Source: Cymbomonas tetramitiformis
Lineage: Eukaryota; Chlorophyta; Pyramimonadophyceae; Pyramimonadales; Pyramimonadaceae
Length of the DNA: 56,250 nucleotides
Assembly (NCBI GenBank): GCA_001247695.2
Contig: LGRX02030200.1
Location: 1 to 56,250 of the forward strand
Direction: 5' to 3'
How positions within the stretch are numbered: the first letter of the stretch is position 1; each line of letters opens with the position of its first letter. The position numbers and the translations under genes are program-made. The notes beneath the pieces were generated by a model that saw only the letters and a list, made by a program, of their open reading frames with translations, had not been told where the DNA came from and searched no databases. Below, in pieces: positions 50,749 through 56,250 of the stretch.

Positions 50749-51679
50749 GCTTCAAACCCAGCACAAGATGGATTGCCCCAATCATGCAAATGACTGTAAA
50801 GCAGCACTTCAACGGCGAAGCATGTCACCGTTGTGATCATCACATCACTCATACTGATCACAAAAATAATATGTTACGATGTACAGCACATCATGCACCA
50901 CTCAGCACACACATTCTATATATATATATTCTTGTTCATGGTCTCTCAGAGAAAATAATTAGCTCATCATGGTGTACTACAATAAGAAATGGATGTCCGC
51001 GTCGATCATAAACACTTACAAATTTGTGTAATTTTTGACATAACGAGGTAGGGTCTGTGCATTCGAAAAGCTTTGGGACAGGGCATTATGCTATGTGTTG
51101 ATAAGTTTGATCGCCGATGCACACTTGAGATACTTTGCACGTCATTTGAATAAACATTTTTTCCACTGGGCTCGTAGCGCCGGAACTTATGAAGCACTAT
51201 AAGTGTAAATGTGTATGTAAAACATGAAACTGGGCAATATGCATGTTCATTGAAGACATTGTCTGGGGCATACAGGCCAATAAATGCCGGGCCAATCGAA
51301 ATATCTGCCGCATAACCATCTGAATCGTGTACTCTCTGTATCATATTTACAAAATTATTACGATAAGGATGTTCAATGTTCTTGATTGATATATGATTAG
51401 CATCATCACGTCCGACTCCGTTAAAAAGTAAAGGAGGACAATACATATATAACTATACATATACGACACATATTTTTACACCACCCACCCAAAGAAAATT
51501 ATCATCATCATTTTTATTTCTTTTGGCAGGTGGGATTTGGGTTTAAAAAACACATTTTTATTCACATGTGCTTTTCAAATGTGCATTTCATCACATTTTA
51601 TTGGTTGACATTGATTATATATTGACCAACATTGGGCATTGAATATGTGTCATCATGTTAAAAAATGCAAACAATACTT

Positions 51680-51972
51680 GACCAAGGCCATGGGTCGGAT
51701 GACATCGAACTCCGCCTGCGAGAGTGGGGTGCACTCAGGAGGTGGCCACCGCCAGGGGTGTGGGATTTAACGTCGAGCGCTAAGGGGGCGGCTGGGTCAA
51801 GGGTGAGTGGTAATGACAAGATGGGGTCGTGGGTGGTAATGTACATCCATCGGGACGTGTTTGAGTATGCATCAACGCTATGGATCGGATGGCATCGAAC
51901 ACCACCTGCGAGGGTGGGTATACTCAGGGGGTGGCTATCGACAGGGGTTTATGATTTAAGGGTAATCTTGAC
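51680..51972 (+). repeat. Imperfect 100-bp direct repeat, 190 bp apart
   Basis: ATGGGTCGGATGACATCGAA (51690) and ATGGATCGGATGGCATCGAA (51880) begin two copies that stay similar through CACCTGCGAG, CTCAGG and CAGGGGT...GATTTAA. Confidence 0.75.
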
Positions 51973-53770
51973 ACCTAAATGACGAATATACTGCTGGTAC
52001 TGATGATGTTTTCCAGGAACTTATTTTTCACGTTTTCGCCAATAACTCTGGTTCTAAATATCCATTCGCTACGAGTCGTCGCCCACCTTATACAATGAAA
52101 CCATGTCGATGTCATGGCACCTTGTTATCACTCACACCGTGGTTGCACACCTCAAAATATGCGACCCCCATTCCCCGTACTTAAGGGAAACCGGTTGAAC
52201 CCGTTGCTGGGGGCATTTGCGAACATGCGCCATGAGCATGGCATCACTATTGGCTTAATGTTATGAGTGGGCAATGACTTATCATCATGTATATCAATGA
52301 AAACAATAAGTATGTACTTAATTTGAAGCCTTTAGAGCAATCTACATAGAGCAAACTTTTATCATCTACCAGTAGGCCACCCATGCACTTTCCAGTAAGT
52401 TTCCTGCTCGATATATTGAGTTCGATGACCTTCGAAGGGTTGAGGGACCTTGCTTAAGTCTCCGATATGAACATCCATACTTCATTCTACCAACGTAGAA
52501 GTTATGACAGTTTCCGCGCTCGTGCTGATGCTATACTGCTGAAAACGAATTCGTCATTTAGGTGTTAAAGTCCAGATGTGTCGCTATGTGCACAAGAACC
52601 CAACCCGAACCCTAAAATTAGATTCCACCCCGAGTGCGCAACATACCCCTAACGTGGGATACCCTACTTCACCCCTTCTAGACGTCAGAATGCGCAGGTC
52701 ATGATTCACACACCATATGGTGTGTGGAGCTGCATATGGATATGTATGCTAAACCCCAGCTCTTTACCAAGGCCAACCTGGGCAATTTACTTATTTAGCA
52801 AGAATCAAAGATACGATTGTGATTGGTGGTTTAATCGCACTTGGCAAACACTTAAATACATCACCAATGGTAATACTGTATGATGATATGATGCCATGGT
52901 CCGAACTTCTGGACTGCCTACATCGCATCGTGATGATGATCGTATGGAACAAATTGTCCACGTGTCGCAACTCGCGAGTCTCTGTCTGGATTGTGTGTCA
53001 TCTTAAACGAATCGTGATCATCAACTTGACTCATAACATCATGAGTCGCGACATCATATACATATCGGCCGTCCATTTCTCCTGCATTTATACGAATGGC
53101 CGAGTGGAGATTTAAAGATTGACTAGCCTAGTATCATGTACCAATACATACACACAGTTCTATATACAAAGTACACAATATTACATGCAATATTACATAC
53201 CCACACTTCTGCTATATATGAAGCATATATTTATGTGTGACTCGCAAGGCCGCACAGCCGCATGCAATACATCCTATGATGATCATCATGCAGTGGAGAG
53301 TTTCAGGATTCTGGATGTTGGTTGTCATAGGTATGCCTTATTGAGCTCTATGCGATTGGACCTTTATTCCAAGCATACAACAAGTATAGTACAAAAGCAT
53401 CCTGCAAATGGTAATATTGGTAAACTGGATAAGGGATCTTATAGTAAGGTACCACCACTTCCAAACGTTGTTTTACAGCAGGCCATTGTATGGCCACAAT
53501 CCAGTTGAACCTGAAAAGTGCACAACTTGATGCGACAGAGCCTTCGCATGACCCATACCTCAATATTTCCACAAGTGTGTTAGAAATTATGGCAGAATTA
53601 AGGCACCCCTCAGACCTTATGGTACCCCGTAGTATTTGGGATTGCAATCCAATTCAGACATTGATCGTCTGCATGCCACACCCATTTAAATAATGCACCG
53701 GTGAGTTAACTAATGGGTACATTGAATCGCCATGGCCATCGTTATTCAATGAATGGTAAAGATGCTCGGA

Positions 53771-54010
53771 TTACATTGGGTTGCTGGACAAACGAGCCAC
53801 CATTTGCCCGCCGCAGTATGCATAATGCTTACCAATCATGCATAGGAATCCCTCCGTATCACCTTTGTGCAGCTGTATAATATAGTGACTATGCATGCCT
53901 TCGTTGTGCTGATGATCTCTAAGGACTATATACCACGAGCCCCCTGATCTTTCAATAAACGGCACGCTCCATGCAAACAGCCATAGGCAGACCCCGATAC
54001 CGGCACACAT
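53771..54010 (-). CDS. Hypothetical exon-like ORF
   Basis: On the minus strand VPFIERSGGSWYIVLRDHQH continues to KGDTEGFLCMIG, followed by a GTAAGC donor-like sequence (about 53840). Composition is protein-like, but no family is recognised and no partner exon was found. It is downstream of the golgin gene on the same strand. Confidence 0.25.
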   Translation of the reverse strand: MCAGIGVCLWLFAWSVPFIERSGGSWYIVLRDHQHNEGMHSHYIIQLHKGDTEGFLCMIGKHYAYCGGQMVARLSSNPM

Positions 54011-54237
54011 TCAGGCTTGGTGCAATACCATAGTCAATTGTCCCGTCTCCAAAATTATTGGCATTACATTGGCATCACATAGCAATCATGAATTGAGAAT
54101 CAAGTCTGGTTTACCACGATGCACTGGACTCGCAAGATAGGTATACAACACATGCCTTAAGCACACATAAAGTGGCATGAGTTGCACAATTGTATGGCAT
54201 TGAGTACACGAGTATGCCACGGTTGCCGGCCTTGGCA

Positions 54238-56250
54238 CTAATTAAAGCCAAAGCCAGAGAACCATCCACCTGCGTCTGCTGTCACCACAGCGCTGGTCCT
54301 GATGCGCTTGAGCTCGTCCGGACTAAACTGCAGCAACATGGAGATGACTGGCAGCAAGCGCTCCCTGGAAATCACCGAAGCAATCCCCAATATTCAGGAA
54401 CGGATACTTACAGCTGCACTAAAGACAAATGGAATCTACGCGGCCTGCGGGACTTTTTGTGCCTCTCTCGAACGGGCCGCACGAGGAATTTTAATCGGAA
54501 GCATCATTCCGGTAAGGGGGAGAACGCCAGGAGGGAGACCGGTGGGAGAGGAGGGGGTAAGTGCGGGAAGAACGTGTGAGAGCAAAGGAGAGTTACCATA
54601 CCGCAAGCTATCTCGATACAGACGCATGACACAGCATGGCTGTGTGGGCTTGGTGGTGAGGAGATGGCTCGAGTGGCTCGAGGCGCAGAGGTGAGCCGGC
54701 TTCAGAGACACAGCAGCAGTGCGCCGGTAGGGCAGTTGCAGAGGGGCTCAGGCGACCAAGTGAGGCTCAGGGAGCGGAGGGGTGGTCCTGCGCGTAGGCT
54801 TGGTGGTGGAGATATGGCTCACGCAGCTCGGGGGCAGGGATGAGCCGGCTCCAGAGACACAGCAGCAGCGTGCCGGCGGTGCAGATGCAGAGGGGCTCGG
54901 GTGGCTCAGTAAGGCTTAGGGGGTCCCATCCTTCACTATTGAGCTCCGAGGAATCCGGATAAGTGTCCCGAAGTGTGTGCTGGATCCCTTGATCCCTGGT
55001 GAGGGTACATAGTGCAGCCGATCCTTTCTGGTTATGTGGTGCCAAAGGAGTCGGTCCAAGGATAAGCCACACACACTTAGAGACGTGAGGAGCGCCCGAA
55101 GGCCCAACCACCACGTGAAGCAAATTACAACAAGAGCTTGCCAGCGTCCAATCACTCGCGCCGCCATGCAACATGCACACGACCGTGATTCAAATCCCAG
55201 TCATTTAGACAAGGGAGGGATTTGCCACACTTCACCCGTATCCGCCCGGTGAGACGCGGACCTACCCGAAACAAGCTTGAACACAGCACATAAACTACAT
55301 GTTAGCATGATAGCATGTCAGCTTAACCGCAGGGTGACCAGCACCAAGGCTTCCGTCCCATACAGTTGGTGTTGGGGATAGGGGGGGACAAGCGCAGTTC
55401 GATGGCGGGCGCTCAAGGTCAGAAGGAAGCAATTCAGTCTCGCGGATTCAGCCCCTAGGAACCTTTTGGTGCCATGAGGTACCATCCTCACCATGGTAAA
55501 TGGCAGATTACTGCGGGGAAATAAAGGGCGAGGGAGGAGAGGGGAGGAGAGAGGAGGAGAGACAGGGAGTGGTGGAAGAAAGGGGGAGGGGCACCTTTTG
55601 TCTTGCTCCACGGGAGGAATCTCCAGGTACTTGACGAGCACGTTCTTGAGGTACAGGAGATCCACGGTGTCACGTGCGGCTGCGCGCGGGCTGGCCGGAT
55701 CTGGTTCTTCTAAGGCCACCTGCAGGAGGTTCAGAGGCCCCCGAGGTCAGAGCCCCTTTGCACCCCCTTCCGAGCAGCACAGCTGGCCTCTTTGCAGCGT
55801 GCGCAGTCTGAGAATAGCTCGGCTCTCACAGCGGGCTGTGGGGTAGCCTCTCGGTCTGCGCCGCCGTGGGGCAACAGTCTGGGCATGCAGAAGCGCCTCG
55901 CCTGCGCCGGCTCCAGAGAAGAGCTTGTGTGATGGGGTGCCCAACCATCGATTGTGTTTGGGGCGACGAGGCTGGTGACTTTGAGCTCTCCGCGTCATCC
56001 CCGAGCACCTCCGCGTCGGCTCTCCCATCCTGAGTGCCCATGAGCTCACGCCGCACTCTCAACATTTCACTCTTGCACGCACAGTCTCAATCTCAATGCC
56101 AAAATGGCAAACCGCATAACATCCATTATGATAAATAGCTTTGGTTGTAAGCGCAATGCGTGTTACGGTCTGTGAACACTTTGACTCGAGTGCGCTGTCC
56201 ATCGCAACCGCGTCTGGTGAGGTGGGAGCTACGAAAGAACAGAGTGGCTG
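54238..56250 (-). CDS. GRIP-domain golgin, 3' exons (partial)
   Basis: Two exons join to form a GRIP domain. Exon 55719-55595 (after CTCCTGCAG, before GTGCCC) encodes TVDLLYLKNVLVKYLEIPPV and ends phase 2. Exon 54364-54238 (after TTTCCAG) encodes ERLLPVISMLLQFSPDELKR and ends GGWFSGFGFN with TAG. The AG|G codon join is exact. GRIP domains bind Arl1 and target coiled-coil golgins to the trans-Golgi. The invariant Tyr (LLYLKN) is present. An upstream exon ending 56009 (MLRVRRELMGTQDGRADAE, GTGCTC donor, phase 0) is likely but less certain, and the coiled-coil body lies beyond the right edge. The intron 54365-55594 (1.23 kb) holds duplicated and dispersed repeats. Confidence 0.85.
54640..54930 (+). 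repeat. 150-bp imperfect tandem duplication in a golgin intron
   Basis: CTTGGTGGTGAGGAGATGGC (near 54650) and CTTGGTGGTGGAGATATGGC (near 54800) head two copies sharing GAGACACAGCAGCAG and GCAGAGGGGCTC. Confidence 0.8.
54990..55073 (-). repeat. 83-bp dispersed repeat, copy 2
   Basis: Its reverse complement matches 24787-24869 along its whole length with few substitutions. It lies within the golgin intron. Confidence 0.85.

Larger units (their letters stand above)
48901..54237. other. AT-rich region, no complete gene recognised
   Basis: This contains scattered exon-like stretches and small repeats: a plus-strand segment at about 49341-49505 (YGAFEGIIHFYWVCYNKQGL, then GWTWKGIDRLDVFIDA), the ORF at 50287-50748, a minus exon-like stretch at 53840-54010, and a 190-bp-spaced repeat (51680, 51870). 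There is also a 20-bp palindrome CACACACCATATGGTGTGTG (52707-52726). None could be joined into a gene. Confidence 0.5.

Overview
The window is nuclear DNA of a eukaryote, most likely an alga or other protist. The evidence is spliceosomal introns (GT-AG, one GC-AG), a GRIP-domain golgin gene, a eukaryotic elongator tRNA-Met with no encoded CCA and a pol III T-run, and abundant LTR and LINE-type retroelements. I cannot name the lineage from sequence alone. Most of the window is transposon; host genes are few and are split by introns.

Left end (1-4.9 kb): a partial unknown minus-strand gene, a long hairpin and a 320-bp foldback built from palindromic units, then a spliced transposase-like gene of the DUF7869 type (803-4254). 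That gene ends in an SAP-like motif, an RGR-rich linker and a chromo/BAH-like tail.

4.9-15.4 kb: four related 'Gag-only' LTR retroelements stacked inside one another. Element 3 (10613-14140, minus; TSD GAGCT) sits inside the Gag gene of element 2 (7863-14695, plus; TSD AGATA). Element 2 sits inside the 5' LTR of element 1 (minus). Element 1 lies against a fourth remnant (14827-15.4 kb). Each encodes a Gag with a CCHC-like knuckle and, towards the C-terminus, a GCGxPPWGF-like motif followed by a membrane segment. No protease, reverse transcriptase or integrase is present. Element 3 is intact.

15.4-30 kb: a tRNA-Met gene, poorly coding DNA with small repeats, and a run of leucine-rich-repeat exons (23.7-26.1 kb). 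Most of these exons are 87-102 nt, encode about one LRR each and are flanked by phase-1 introns. An array of perfect palindromes follows.

30.2-36.4 kb: a truncated minus-strand Ty3/gypsy-like element with two small ORFs, a polyQ Gag, a downstream same-frame ORF behind a single UGA plus hairpin, and a retropepsin cut by a stray LTR of the Gag-only family.

37.8-48.5 kb: a degraded plus-strand Ty3/gypsy element of chromovirus type. Its Pol carries two DNA-methyltransferase modules: a Dam-like N6-adenine MTase between RNase H and integrase, and a C5-cytosine-MTase-like domain after the chromodomain. It is interrupted by a tRNA-like insertion in the protease and by a 5'-truncated LINE (13-bp TSD) before the integrase.

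48.5-56.25 kb: AT-rich intergenic or intronic DNA with a few unrecognised reading frames, then the 3' exons of a GRIP golgin on the minus strand (54238 to the right edge).
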